Made by a program: the position numbers and the translations under genes
Notes under the pieces: generated by a model
Seen by the model: only the letters and a program-made list of their open reading frames with translations
Database searches by the model: none
What the model was told of the DNA's origin: nothing
Part shown: positions 38,995-49,188 of the stretch, piece by piece
How the letters are laid out: every line of letters begins with the position of its first letter
How positions within the stretch are numbered: the first letter of the stretch is position 1
NCBI RefSeq assembly: GCF_019915265.1
Contig: NZ_CP082780.1
Coordinates: 2,170,001 to 2,234,000, forward strand
Reading direction: 5' to 3'
Length of the DNA stretch: 64,000 nt
Source: Bacillus aquiflavi
Lineage (GTDB): Bacteria > Bacillota > Bacilli > Bacillales > Cytobacillaceae

Positions 38995-39780
38995 TCAAGA
39001 AGCTTTATGTTCTAGTCTCAGCTTATCGGCTACCATTGCGATGAATTCTGAATTAGTCGGCTTTGCTTTAGACATGCTGATTGTGTAACCGAATAAAGAC
39101 GAAATAGAGTCGATATTCCCTCGACTCCATGCTACTTCAATTGCATGACGAATCGCCCGTTCTACACGGCTTGCCGTTGTATTGTATTTTTTAGCAATAT
39201 CGGGGTATAGCACCTTTGTTATTGACCCTAACAATTCGATATCATTGTATACCATTGAAATGGCTTCGCGTAAATAAAGATAACCTTTAATATGAGCAGG
39301 AACACCTATTTCATGAATAATACTCGTAATACTGGAATCTAAATTTTTCGGTTTCTCTTCTGTATGAGTACGATAAGGAGTTGAAGTTTGTTTAATAATT
39401 GCATTCATTTTTCCGCTTACTTGTCTAATATGACTTGCCAAATTATCCATATCAAATGGTTTTAAGATAAAATAGGAAGCACCAAGTTCGACTGCCTTTT
39501 TCGTAACATCTTCTTGACCAAAGGCTGTTAACATAATGACATTCGGAAGCGGTCTTTTTGATTCACGTATTTTTTCTAATACAGCAAGCCCATCTAAATG
39601 GGGCATAATAATATCTAACAGCAGTACATCCGCTTCGATTCTTTCAAGCATATTTAAACATTCTTGACCATTATGTGCGGTACCGACTACTTCCAGATCA
39701 TTTTGCTTAGATAAGTATTCTTCTAATAGGATGACTAATTCACGATTGTCATCAACAATAAAAACTTTAATTTTCTTCAC
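38995..39780 (-). CDS. spo0A: Stage 0 sporulation master regulator Spo0A
   Basis: Response regulator controlling entry into sporulation. The receiver domain has the acidic pair D10-D11 and phospho-acceptor D56 ([12 protein letters not shown]); the C-terminal DNA-binding domain has [17 protein letters not shown] and [21 protein letters not shown] is chosen as start because AGGAGG lies 9 nt upstream and the protein then begins [11 protein letters not shown] as in relatives; the longer frame would start within the leader. Intact. Confidence 0.97.
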   Translation of the reverse strand: MKKIKVFIVDDNRELVILLEEYLSKQNDLEVVGTAHNGQECLNMLERIEADVLLLDIIMPHLDGLAVLEKIRESKRPLPNVIMLTAFGQEDVTKKAVELGASYFILKPFDMDNLASHIRQVSGKMNAIIKQTSTPYRTHTEEKPKNLDSSITSIIHEIGVPAHIKGYLYLREAISMVYNDIELLGSITKVLYPDIAKKYNTTASRVERAIRHAIEVAWSRGNIDSISSLFGYTISMSKAKPTNSEFIAMVADKLRLEHKAS

Positions 39781-39847
39781 TTCACGTTTCCTCCTTATTT
39801 TCCTCTCCATTTTCAAAATTATCTATCTTCTTTATATTCTAATTGAC

Positions 39848-39876
39848 AAATTCGACAACGCAACAGTAATTCCTTT
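39848..39876 (-). promoter_or_regulatory. Sigma-H promoter and overlapping 0A box upstream of spo0A
   Basis: On the minus strand AAAGGAATT and GTCGAATTT are 11 bp apart and fit the sigma-H consensus RNAGGAWWW / RNNGAATWW. The 0A-box core TGTCGAA (39851-39857) overlaps the -10. A second TGTCGAA lies at 39982-39988. This matches known Spo0A autoregulation of its sigma-H promoter. Confidence 0.72.
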
Positions 39877-40034
39877 TATTTTTTTATTTTTTCTAAAAAA
39901 AGTAATGATTTCTTATCTTATCTTTGTTTTTCATACTTTTTCGACTTAAATCGCTAGTTGACAAATTTTTTCTTTTATATTTGTCGAATAATCTTTATAG
40001 TTTTATTTTAGCATATTTTTAACGGATAAAAATG

Positions 40035-40064
40035 AAAAAAAAGCGAGGAATTCCCTCGCTTTTT
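40035..40064 (-). terminator. Intrinsic terminator of spoIVB
   Basis: AAAGCGAGG and CCTCGCTTT pair across a 5-nt loop, followed by a T8 run on the minus strand. It lies 4 bp after the frame-restored spoIVB stop codon, which supports that stop as the original gene end. Confidence 0.88.
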
Positions 40065-40068
40065 AAGG

Positions 40069-41351
40069 TTAACTTGCTTTTTCTGCTGTTTTTTCATATA
40101 TGTCAATCTCTGCTTCATTTAACATCCATTCAATATGCACACCGTATCCTGATGTCGGATCATTAACAAACACATGTGTGTCACAGCCCCGATAAGTTTG
40201 CCATCTTGGATAATTGGACTGCCGCTCATTCCTTGAACGATGCCGCCTGTTTTTTCAAGCAACTTAGGATCTGTTACTTTAATAACCATTCCCTTTGTAG
40301 CAGGAAATTTTTGTGGTATCGTACTAACGATTTCAATATCAAAAAGATTCACTTCATCTTCATTCACTACTGTTAAAATTTGTGCCGATCCCTCTTTTAC
40401 TTGATGTGAAAGAGCGACGGGGATTGGCTTATCCATCATCCCGTTTTTAATGTTTTGATTTAACGTACCGAAAATCCCGAAAGGACTATTTCTTTTTATG
40501 TCTCCTATTACTTCTCGATCGGAAGAAAAACGAGCAAGTTTTTCTCCAGGATCACCAGTACTGCCCTTCTCAATAGATGTAACGGTTGAGCGAACAATTT
40601 GCCCGTCATCAACGACAATTGGCTTTTTCGTATCCATATCTGAAATGACATGACCAAGTGCACCGTATTTTTTCGATTGGGGATGATAAAATGTCATCGT
40701 CCCAATCCCTGCAGCTGAATCACGAATATAAAGACCAAGCTTATACGTATCTTCTTGCTTATCTTTTAATGGCATTAGCTTAGTCGTAACCTTTTCATTT
40801 TCACGAGTTATGACAATGTCTAACGGTTTATCAGTGTCTCCTGACTCTTTAACAAAAGGGGCTACATCAGTCATTTTTTCAATCTTTTGCCCATTTATTT
40901 CTGTAATAATGTCTCCTACTTTTATTCCTGCAACTTCTCCTGGTGATATTTTTCCCTCATTTGTATCAACTAAATGATGTCCTACAACAAGGACACCGAT
41001 TGTATTTAGTTTAACACCGATAGATTGACCACCAGGTATCACCTTGAGATTTTTTAGTACATTTACATCGACCTTTTTAATTGGAAAACCAGCTAATTCT
41101 AAAAACACTTCATTATTTCCAGTTTCCATCGCTTTAATTGAAACAGATTGTTCATCTTGTCGAAGTGATACATTTGAATTAGTTGCAGCTGAAACTGGTT
41201 TTCCTTTAGAAAACGTAAATTTTTCACCTTCAAACATCGTTATTTGCTTTGGTATGGAAAAAAATTGTTGAAGTGGTTCATAAAAACCAATGGATAATAA
41301 TGAAACAAGGAGAATTCCACCAATTATTTTTCTTACATATTCCCTTTTCAA
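40069..41351 (-). pseudogene. spoIVB: SpoIVB serine peptidase with a 2-bp insertion near the 3' end
   Basis: PDZ-containing S55 peptidase that signals from the forespore to activate pro-sigma-K processing. N-terminal membrane anchor, PDZ domain ([24 protein letters not shown], about 127-165), and catalytic triad H234, D361 and S376 (GMSGSP) are all present. An extra CA in the CACACATGTG stretch (about 40172-40181) shifts the frame after residue 392. The corrected tail is [21 protein letters not shown] to TAA at 40069, giving 426 aa as in B. subtilis. As read, the last 34 residues are replaced by 18 unrelated ones. Confidence 0.92.
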
Positions 41352-41526
41352 AAATCTTCACTCTCCTCGCTTCTTGTCCACATATATCTTTAAAATGGCT
41401 ACATCTTTAATTTTGCCTGTAATAGCCGCAATTATAACTATAGATGTGAAAAAAATCCTCCCCTGTTTGGGAAGTTTTATAAAAAACATCACTCCGTTGA
41501 ATTTTTTCACAAAGAAAAGGTGAAAT

Positions 41527-41555
41527 AAAAACAGCACCTATATGAGGTGCTGATG
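41527..41555 (-). terminator. Intrinsic terminator upstream of spoIVB
   Basis: CAGCACCT and AGGTGCTG form an 8-bp stem with a 5-nt loop and are followed by TTTTTATTT on the minus strand. It ends the transcript of the small membrane gene (and possibly recN) before spoIVB. Confidence 0.83.
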
Positions 41556-41575
41556 ATTGTAAACGAACTAAATTT

Positions 41576-41675
41576 TGCTCAGATGATTGAAAACACTTGA
41601 TTCAAGGCGCACAGAAGCAAATACGAGAAGTCGTTTATGAGCTGAATACAAGCGTTTGGCAATAATTTGGGCTAG
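41576..41675 (-). repeat. Dispersed intergenic repeat, copy C
   Basis: On the minus strand: AACGCTTGTATT, AGCTCATAAACGACTT, CGTATTTGCTTCTG and GCGCCTTGAATCAAGTG, in the same order as copy B. Located between spoIVB and the small membrane gene, 20 bp from a strong terminator. A spurious open frame crosses it. Confidence 0.68.
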
Positions 41676-41754
41676 ACAGATGCTTATAGATTGTTGACAA
41701 ATGTGCGCCTTTATTGTCTCTAATACAAATTCAAAAATTTTTAAAATGGGACAA

Positions 41755-42009
41755 TTATGCAACAAATACAAAACCAAATGATACGCCAATAATAATTAAA
41801 CATATAACAACGTAAATCCACGTTAATGATCGAATATTGACTTTTAACGATTTTACTTCATATTCTCGAGACCTTAAAATTTCATTTTGTAGACTGTCCC
41901 CATTTTTTTCATACTTTTTAATTGTTTTACTGACATCTTTCACAACAAAAAGTGTCATAATTAAAGCAATAACAACTAATACTAAAATGATTAAAATTCC
42001 ATATAGCAT
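41755..42009 (-). CDS. Small two-helix membrane protein, unknown function
   Basis: An 84-aa protein with membrane helices at about 3-23 (ILIILVLVVIALIMTLFVV) and 64-83 (WIYVVICLIIIGVSFGFVF). They flank a charged 40-residue loop (KDVSKTIKKYEKNGDSLQNEILRSREYEVKSL). It has an AGGAG ribosome site and sits between recN and spoIVB. No family recognised. Coding is supported by the helix-loop-helix layout and the downstream terminator. Confidence 0.62.
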   Translation of the reverse strand: MLYGILIILVLVVIALIMTLFVVKDVSKTIKKYEKNGDSLQNEILRSREYEVKSLKVNIRSLTWIYVVICLIIIGVSFGFVFVA

Positions 42010-42137
42010 AAAATAGACTCCTTACTCCCTTAAAGGTCTTTTATTATCTAGTAAATCACATTAGTATAGTGAAAAACATGGATAAATAATGGATAATTTG
42101 TGACAATTCATTTTAATCTTTTTATTATTTCTATATT

Positions 42138-43826
42138 TTATTTATTTTTCAATTTTTCGGCAAGCTGAAGTAGCTCTTTTGCATGTTCTGTTGTTAAATC
42201 AGTTATTTCTACACCAGAAATCATTCGACCAATTTCTTTTACTTTTTCACTATTTTCTAATGGTGTTACAGTCGTATACGTTCTGTCATTTTTAATCTTT
42301 TTAGATATATATAAATGCGTATCAGCCATTGCTGCAACTTGTGGTAAATGAGAAATACAAAACACTTGGGAATGTGTTGAAACCTTATATATTTTCTCCG
42401 CGATTGCTTGTGCAACTCTGCCGCTGACTCCTGTATCTACTTCATCAAATATAATTGAAGTAATTCCTTGATTTTTTGAAAAAATACTTTTTAATGCAAG
42501 CATAATCCGTGAAAGTTCCCCTCCAGAAGCAATTTTCGATAATGGTTTTAACGGCTCTCCTGGATTAGTTGATAAATAAAATTGCACTTCATCTGCACCA
42601 CTTTCGGTGAAGCGATTGAAATTTTCATTAAAATGGACGCTAAAAACGGTTTTCTCCATGTAAAGTTCTTTTAATTCACGATGAATTAATTCAGTTAATT
42701 TCTTTCCGTATTGATGCCGCAAATCTGTCAGCTGTTTTCCTTCAAGTTCCAAATCTTTTCGTAAGGAGGTAAGTTTGTTTTCTAATTGGCTAACATGAAC
42801 CTCTCGATTCTCTAACGTTTCTATTTCTTCTTCAATCATCGCTGCATATTCTAAAATAGCATCGATTGTTTGACCGTACTTTCGTTTTAATTGATTAATT
42901 TCAATTATACGATTTTCTATTTCATTTAATCGTTCGGGGTTGTATTCTAAACAATCTAGCTCATTTCTAACTGTAGTTGCAGCATCCTCTAGCAAATAGA
43001 AGCTCGTTGTAACAGACTCAAATAACTCCTTATATTTTGGATTTAACTCTACTCCATTTTCCAAAAAGCTCATTGCTAACCCAATCCAATCGAGTCCTTT
43101 CTGTTCACCTTGGAGAGCTGAGTAACACGATTTTAAAGCCTCAAATACCCGTTCAAAGTTAACAAGCTCGTTTCGTTCTTCAAATAACTGTCCATCTTCA
43201 TCTTGCTTTAATTGAGCTGTTTGGATTTCATTAAGCTGAAATTGAAGCAAATCAAGACGATGTGCCATTTGTTGTTCATTTTCAGTTATATTTTTTATTT
43301 TTTGATTCAATTGTTCATATTTTCGATAAATATGCTTATATTCAACTAGTGCTAGCGCGATCTCTTCTCCCCCAAATTGATCTAAAAGCGATAAATGCAT
43401 AGTTTCATCCATCAGCTGTTGGTGCTCATGCTGCCCGTGAATATCGACTAACGTCTGACCAATTTCCCGCAAAATGGCGATCGTTACTAATTTTCCATTT
43501 ATTCTACAAACACTTTTCCCATTTTTTGAAATATCTCGCCGCAAAACAAGCATTCCATCTTCTATCTTTATGCCAAGTTCTTCTGCTTTGTCATAGCAAG
43601 GATGCTTCACGTCATCAAGTTGAAAAAGTCCCTCTATTTCAGCTTTTTGTTCACCGTGTCGGACAAACTCATGTGATCCCCTTCCGCCAACTAATAAATG
43701 AATCGCATCAATAATAATTGATTTACCAGCACCCGTTTCTCCAGTTAATACAGTTAAACCGTTTTCAAAAGAAATGGATAGGGAATCAATAATTGCAAAA
43801 TTTTTTATTGAAAGTACACTTAACAT
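42138..43826 (-). CDS. recN: DNA repair protein RecN
   Basis: A 562-aa SMC-like ATPase acting early at double-strand breaks. The N-terminal head has Walker A GETGAGKSIIIDA; a long coiled coil occupies about 160-370; the C-terminal head has the signature SGGELSRIMLALK and Walker B TSIIFDEVDTGVSG. Typical length. It is 20 bp from argR, as in B. subtilis. Intact. Confidence 0.95.
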   Translation of the reverse strand: MLSVLSIKNFAIIDSLSISFENGLTVLTGETGAGKSIIIDAIHLLVGGRGSHEFVRHGEQKAEIEGLFQLDDVKHPCYDKAEELGIKIEDGMLVLRRDISKNGKSVCRINGKLVTIAILREIGQTLVDIHGQHEHQQLMDETMHLSLLDQFGGEEIALALVEYKHIYRKYEQLNQKIKNITENEQQMAHRLDLLQFQLNEIQTAQLKQDEDGQLFEERNELVNFERVFEALKSCYSALQGEQKGLDWIGLAMSFLENGVELNPKYKELFESVTTSFYLLEDAATTVRNELDCLEYNPERLNEIENRIIEINQLKRKYGQTIDAILEYAAMIEEEIETLENREVHVSQLENKLTSLRKDLELEGKQLTDLRHQYGKKLTELIHRELKELYMEKTVFSVHFNENFNRFTESGADEVQFYLSTNPGEPLKPLSKIASGGELSRIMLALKSIFSKNQGITSIIFDEVDTGVSGRVAQAIAEKIYKVSTHSQVFCISHLPQVAAMADTHLYISKKIKNDRTYTTVTPLENSEKVKEIGRMISGVEITDLTTEHAKELLQLAEKLKNK

Positions 43827-43845
43827 GAAGGGTCACCTCTTTCTT

Positions 43846-44295
43846 TTACAGCATGTTAAGGAGACGTTCAGATATTTGTTTTGCATCTTCTGGTGTCCGG
43901 CATATAATTAAACATGTATCATCGCCACATATCGTTCCGAGCAGCTCTTCCCAAGCCAAATTATCCAATAATGCTCCGATTGCCATCGCATTTCCGGGTA
44001 ATGTTTTCATTACAAGAAAATGACTTGCCGTGTCAAGTTTTACGAATGAATCCATAAGTGCTCTTTTTAATTTATTTAACGGATTGAAACGTTGATCAGC
44101 TGGTAAGCTATATTTGTATCTTCCATCCATTAAAGGTACTTTTACTAAATGAAGTTCCTTAATATCACGCGAGACTGTTGCTTGTGTAACCTTGAAGCCA
44201 GCTCTTTTTAATTCATCTACAAGTTCATCTTGAGTTTCTATATCATTATTTGTTATAATGTCACGTATTTTAATGTGACGCTGACCTTTTGTCAT
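43846..44295 (-). CDS. argR: Arginine repressor ArgR/AhrC
   Basis: A 149-aa regulator of arginine biosynthesis and catabolism. The N-terminal winged helix ([45 protein letters not shown]) binds ARG boxes; the C-terminal oligomerisation/Arg-binding domain has [12 protein letters not shown] and [14 protein letters not shown], with the double Asp that binds arginine. The ATG behind GAGGTGATATTG is chosen over one three codons earlier. It may also act on the art transporter genes, but I could not confirm an ARG box there. Confidence 0.94.
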   Translation of the reverse strand: MTKGQRHIKIRDIITNNDIETQDELVDELKRAGFKVTQATVSRDIKELHLVKVPLMDGRYKYSLPADQRFNPLNKLKRALMDSFVKLDTASHFLVMKTLPGNAMAIGALLDNLAWEELLGTICGDDTCLIICRTPEDAKQISERLLNML

Positions 44296-44517
44296 CAATA
44301 TCACCTCAAAAATCTAAAATGATTTTCATCATAATGTTAGCCGATTTAGGACAGTTATACAATGTTTTACTATTCAAATAAGCAGGTAGGTGGAAAAAAT
44401 TTAACTAAATAAACATTCAACAAATTTGATAAAAGGTTTTTAAAAGTAAATCAAATAAATTAGAAATCACCAAAAAATATAACATGTAAGTGATACGGTT
44501 ATTAGGAGGGAGTATTA

Positions 44518-44979
44518 TTGAAAACTGAATTAAAATTTAGACTGGCTACTGAACAAGATTTGGATAAAATCGTTAAAATGCTTGCAGATGATCATTTAGG
44601 TAGGAAGAGGGAGCGTTATGAGCAGCCACTTCCAGACAGTTACATAATGGCTTTTCACGCTATCACATCTGATCCTAATAATGAACTAATAGTAGCTTGT
44701 CAGGAGAATGAAATTATTGGTGTTCAGCAAATTACCTTTACACCATATATAACGCATCAAGGAGGATGGCGAGCCACTATTGAAGGTGTAAGAACTGCAT
44801 CTTCTGTTCGTGGTAAAGGGGTAGGAACTGAGCTTATACAATGGGCAATAAAACGAGCAAAAGATCGCGGCTGTCATTTGGTTCAACTTACAACAGATAA
44901 AAAGAGGCCAAATGCTTTACGTCTTTATGAACGATTAGGCTTTAAAGCAACACACGAAGGGTTAAAATTGAAACTTTAA
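44518..44979 (+). CDS. GNAT-family N-acetyltransferase
   Basis: A 153-aa acetyl-CoA-dependent transferase. The acetyl-CoA loop motif is VRGKGVGTELIQWAIKRAKDRG, and the C-terminal strand/helix ALRLYERLGFKATHEGLKLKL is typical. It starts with TTG, preceded by AGGAGGG at good spacing. It is the only plus-strand gene in this block and interrupts the argR-yqxC pair that is adjacent in B. subtilis, so it is likely a local acquisition. Substrate unknown. Confidence 0.88.
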   Translation: MKTELKFRLATEQDLDKIVKMLADDHLGRKRERYEQPLPDSYIMAFHAITSDPNNELIVACQENEIIGVQQITFTPYITHQGGWRATIEGVRTASSVRGKGVGTELIQWAIKRAKDRGCHLVQLTTDKKRPNALRLYERLGFKATHEGLKLKL

Positions 44980-45116
44980 TATTTTTTCTTTTTTAAGTAA
45001 CGAGTGCTAATATTCAATAAGAAATCCCTTAAAATACAGGCAAATTATTTATTGATGTGACAAGTAAAAGTAATCACAACATCCTGTTCTTAATCTTATT
45101 GATACGATATCTATCC

Positions 45117-45213
45117 CTCAGACTATTGACAAACGCTCGCATTCTTCGATATAAGCTCATGAACCTCCTCTGTGCTCTCACGCCTCGATTGACAAGTGTT
45201 TCAACCAGTCTAT
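45117..45213 (+). repeat. Dispersed intergenic repeat, copy D
   Basis: Contains CTCAGACTATTGACAAACG, CTCGCATT, AAGCTCATGAACC, and ACGCCTCGATTGACAAGTG, collinear with copies B and C. It lies between the GNAT gene and yqxC, the non-syntenic interval. Confidence 0.65.
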
Positions 45214-45248
45214 CTACATCTACAAATTCAGGCAGGATTTTAGTGAGT

Positions 45249-46079
45249 CTAATTCCTGCCTGTTAATTGCTGATGGGCAACTGCAATGATTTCATTCGGT
45301 TCTATTTTTAAAAAGTTAGTACCTTTATTTTTCTCCCCATTCCAACGTAAATGAAGTAAAAATTCAATGTTTCCATCCCCCCCAGTAATAGGAGAGAATG
45401 AAATATCCATTACATCAAAGCCTTCTTTTAGAGAGAAGTTGATCATTTTTACAAGCACACTTTCATGTACTTTTATATCTCTAACAATTCCTTTTTTTCC
45501 AACTTGATCTCGTCCCGCTTCAAATTGGGGTTTCACAAGTGCAATAATGTCACTCCCTTTAACAAGCAATGTTTTTAAAACAGGAAGAATAAGGGTTAAA
45601 GAAATAAATGAAACATCAATTGTAGCAAAATTAGGCATTTCCCCTTTTAAATCTGCAGGAGTGACATAACGAAAGTTCGTTCGTTCCATTACAACGACTC
45701 GCTCATCATTTCTTAGCTTCCAAGCAAGCTGATTATATCCTACATCTAATGCATAAGACATTTTTGCTCCATTTTGCAGGGCACAATCAGTAAATCCGCC
45801 GGTTGAAGAACCGATATCAATGACAACTTTCCCCAAAACATTGACATCAAATACTGTTAATGCTTTTTCTAATTTCAATCCGCCTCGACTAACATACGGT
45901 AATTTATTACCCTTAATGGTTATGTTAATATCTCTTTTTACTTTTTCTCCTGGTTTTTCAAGGCGTGTTTCATTACTATATACGATACCAGCCATCACAG
46001 CACGCTTTGCTTTTTCTCTCGTTTCAAAATGTCCTCGTTCAACTAGTAATACATCTAAGCGTTCTTTCTTATTATTCAT
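45249..46079 (-). CDS. yqxC: TlyA-family rRNA 2'-O-methyltransferase (YqxC)
   Basis: A protein of about 276 aa with an N-terminal S4 RNA-binding domain (RLDVLLVERGHFETREKAKRAVMAGIV) and a C-terminal RrmJ/FtsJ-like SAM domain. The SAM motif is VVIDIGSSTGGFTDCALQNGA; catalytic-type KPQFEAGRDQVGKKG follows. It resembles mycobacterial TlyA. The two starting Met codons are adjacent (MMNNKKE); the second is used here. It follows dxs closely, as in B. subtilis. Confidence 0.9.
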   Translation of the reverse strand: MNNKKERLDVLLVERGHFETREKAKRAVMAGIVYSNETRLEKPGEKVKRDINITIKGNKLPYVSRGGLKLEKALTVFDVNVLGKVVIDIGSSTGGFTDCALQNGAKMSYALDVGYNQLAWKLRNDERVVVMERTNFRYVTPADLKGEMPNFATIDVSFISLTLILPVLKTLLVKGSDIIALVKPQFEAGRDQVGKKGIVRDIKVHESVLVKMINFSLKEGFDVMDISFSPITGGDGNIEFLLHLRWNGEKNKGTNFLKIEPNEIIAVAHQQLTGRN

Positions 46080-46085
46080 CATTCA

Positions 46086-47987
46086 CTATGCCCTTTTTTC
46101 TTTTTTCGGAATTAATGTATAGATTTTCTTTACAACGTTTGCTGTCGTTAGGCCAATCTCCTCTAGTAAAGCATCTACACTGCCATGTTCGATAAATTTA
46201 TCCGGAACCCCCATTCGATCAATAATGGCGTGATGATACCCATGATCGTGGGCAAATTCAGAAACGGCACTTCCAAAGCCTCCTTGAAGAACCGATTCTT
46301 CAATCGTTAAAATTGGCATGTTGTTATTTAATAGTTGAGTTAACATTTGTTCATCTAACGGTTTTATAAAACGGGCATTGATTACTTTTATATGAATTCC
46401 CTTTTTCTCTAATAAATTTGCAGCCTCGATTGCCATCCCAATCGTCGTTCCAAATGTAAGAATTGCTGCGTCTTTTCCTTCACGTAAAATCTCCCATGTA
46501 CCGATAGGAATTGCTTTTAACTGCTTATCCATAGGAACACCGAGTCCATTTCCGCGAGGATATCTTAATGCAATTGGACCGTCATCATATTTTAACGCTG
46601 TATATACCATATGTTGTCCTTCGTTTTCATCTTTAGGCATCATAATAACAATGTTTGGTAAGCTCCGTAAGAAAGCGATATCAAAAACGCCTTGATGAGT
46701 TTCTCCATCTGCACCGACAAGACCTGCTCGATCAATTCCGATAAATACGTTTAAATTCGGTCGACAAATATCATGAACGACTTGATCATAAGCTCGTTGC
46801 AAGAAGGTTGAATATATAGCTAAAAACGGCTTCATTTTTTGCGTGACAAGCCCTGCTGCTAACGTCGCAGCATGCTGCTCAGCAATTCCAACATCAATCA
46901 TTCTGTCGGGAAATTCGCTTGCAAAACCTTCAAGTTTTGATCCTACAGGCATAGCTGGAGTAATCGCTATAATGCGTTTATCTTCTCTTGCTAACTTTCT
47001 AACAGTTTCACTTATCAGTTTGCTCCATGCTGGCGGAGTGTTAACTGGTTTAAGAAAGTCGCCTGTTTCTATTTTGTAAGGACCTGTTCCGTGCCATGTT
47101 CCAACCTTATCTGTTTCCGCTGGCTTGTATCCTTTTCCTTTTTTTGTAACAACATGTAAAAAAACAGGGCCCTCTGTTTTTTTAGCATACCGTAAATGTT
47201 CAAATAAAACCTCAAAATTATGTCCATCAACCGGACCGAGATACGTAAAACCCATTTCTTAAAAAAACATCCCAGAAACGAGTAAATATTTTAAGCTATC
47301 TTTAATCCTTTCTGCTGTTGAAGCAAGGCGTCCCCCAACTGCAGGAATTTTCTTTAATAGCATTTCTAGTTCATCTTTTGCCCATTGATACTTCCCAGCC
47401 GTCCGCAACCTGCCAAGTACATTGTGAAGTGCACCAACGTTTGGAGCAATTGACATTTCGTTATCATTTAAAATGACAATCATATTTTTCTTTTCATGTC
47501 CAATATGGTTCATCGCTTCTAGAGCCATTCCCCCTGTTAACGCTCCGTCGCCAATGACTGGGACTATAAAGGAGTTCTCTCCCTTTAAATCGCGTGCTAT
47601 CGCCATTCCCATCGCCGCTGATAATGAAGTGGAGCTATGTCCTGTTTCCCATACATCATGTTCACTTTCAGCCATTTTTGGGAATCCGCACAGCCCTTTA
47701 TATTGGCGTAAAGTATCAAACTCACTTGCTCTGCCCGTTAATATTTTGTGAACATATGATTGATGACCAACATCCCAAATAATTTTATCTTTAGGACTGT
47801 CAAAACATTTGTGTAAGGCAATTGTTAATTCAACAACACCTAGGTTAGGACCGATATGACCACCCGTTTTTGATAACTTTTTAATAAAAAAATGACGAAT
47901 ATCTTCACTCAATGCTTCTAATTCTTTAATTTCAAGGTCGTTTAAAAATGAGGGGTCTTTTATCGATAATAGATCCATCCGGCTCAC
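46086..47987 (-). pseudogene. dxs: 1-deoxy-D-xylulose-5-phosphate synthase with one stop codon
   Basis: First enzyme of the MEP isoprenoid pathway, using thiamine diphosphate. The N-terminal part has [27 protein letters not shown] and TPP motif [13 protein letters not shown]. After TAA at 47259-47261 (codon 243) the frame continues [13 protein letters not shown] to [15 protein letters not shown] and the C-terminus. Total 633 codons matches the family. The stop replaces GAA in GMFF-E-EMGF; it is one substitution. Dxs is essential in Bacillus unless another pathway exists, so this lesion is either an error or a major biological clue. Confidence 0.93.
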
Positions 47988-48293
47988 TCACTTTCATTTC
48001 TTTTTGGTTCATAGTCTTTTGCTTCTGTCTCTTTTATTATAATGATATGATATTTTTCTACAACATCATGTATGGCTGTTAAAAAAGTAAAGGTAATGAG
48101 TGAAAGAGTAATACTGCTAGTATAATAACAGAAATAATTTTTTCAAACAAAGTCTTTCTTTAAATAAAAAAACATTTGCTATCTAAATATAACAATTGCT
48201 TTCAGGTGACGACTGTCTACCTAATCAATAGAATGAAAAAATAGCCGCTTACACGTTGTATCGTGGTAACGACTATTTAAAGTTAGTGACAAT
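47988..48293. other. Gap between dxs and ispA
   Basis: About 306 bp. Holds the ispA terminator near its left end and presumably a promoter for dxs/yqxC. I see no open frame with a ribosome site. In B. subtilis this gap is short, so it is enlarged here. Confidence 0.5.
48235..48278 (-). terminator. Intrinsic terminator of ispA
   Basis: On the minus strand ATAGTCGTTAC-CACG pairs with CGTG-TAAGCGGCTAT and is followed by TTTTTTC. It lies about 20-60 bp after the ispA stop codon. Confidence 0.7.
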
Positions 48294-49186
48294 TTAATGA
48301 TCTCGTGTCGCGATTAGATTAGTGATTTCTTCAAGTAATACTGTGTTTAAACCTGTGTTCTGCAATGCCTTACATGCCTCATCTCTATGCTTGGCAAGCG
48401 CTTGCTTTGCCCCATCTAGCGAAAGCAGCAGCGGATAGGTACTTTTATTTTTGTCGCTGTCACTTCCTAAAGGTTTTCCAATCGTTGCCTCGTTTCCTTC
48501 CACATCCAAAATATCATCACGGATTTGAAAGGCAAGTCCAAGATGATGAGCAAATTTAGTTAACTTCTCCTTTTGTTCTTCAGATGCATTAGCAAGAATA
48601 GCACCCGCAAGCACACTAAATTGCAGCAATTTACCTGTTTTATGAATGTGTGTATACTCTAACTCTTGGATCGTTAGTTGTTTTCCCTCTCCTTGAATAT
48701 CAGCTGTTTGACCACCGACCATTCCTTCAGCACCTGCCGATTTTGCAAGCTGTCTAATTAATTCGAGTTTTGTCTTTTCATCAGCATGCTCATGTGGCAT
48801 ATCCGCAATTAACTGAAAACTGTAAGTTAAAAGGGCGTCTCCAGCTAGTACTGCAAAAGCTTCGCCAAACACTTTGTGATTTGTTGGCTTGCCTCTTCTT
48901 AGATCGTCATTATCCATGCTTGGAAGATCATCATGAATTAATGAGTATGTATGAACCATTTCAAGCGCAGCAGCAGGATATACTCCGATGTTTGGATCTT
49001 TATTACATGCAGCAATAGTAGCAAACATTAAAAGTGGACGTATCCGTTTTCCGCCTGCTTGCAAAGAATAGTCCATTGCTTCCTTCATAACAGCTGGCGC
49101 ATTAAGATCATGAATAAATTGTGTTAACTTTGTTCTAAATTTTTTTTATAATGGATCGCAAAAGAGGGAAATGCTTCATTTTGCAA
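48294..49186 (-). pseudogene. ispA: Geranyl/farnesyl diphosphate synthase IspA with a 5' frameshift
   Basis: Prenyltransferase making FPP. The core is complete: GGKRIRPLL, first Asp-rich motif DDLPSMDNDD, second motif DDILD, and KPLGSDSDKNKSTYP. The N-terminal 20 residues (QNEAFPSFAIHYKKNLEQ) start at TTG, 7 nt after GAGGAGG and just past the xseB stop, but run into TAA. Adding one A to the AAA run at 49129-49131 joins them to KLTQFIHDLNAPAVMKEA and yields 297 aa, close to the B. subtilis enzyme. An internal start at 49088 would lose helices needed for folding. Confidence 0.88.
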
Positions 49187-49188
49187 TG

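Noticed and set aside
41568-41789. 73-codon minus-strand frame between spoIVB and the small membrane gene
   Set aside because: It crosses repeat copy C and has no ribosome site; the open frame is a by-product of the repeat.
48100-48290. Possible small RNA in the enlarged dxs-ispA gap
   Set aside because: The only structure seen is explained as the ispA terminator; no promoter-terminator pair on the other strand.
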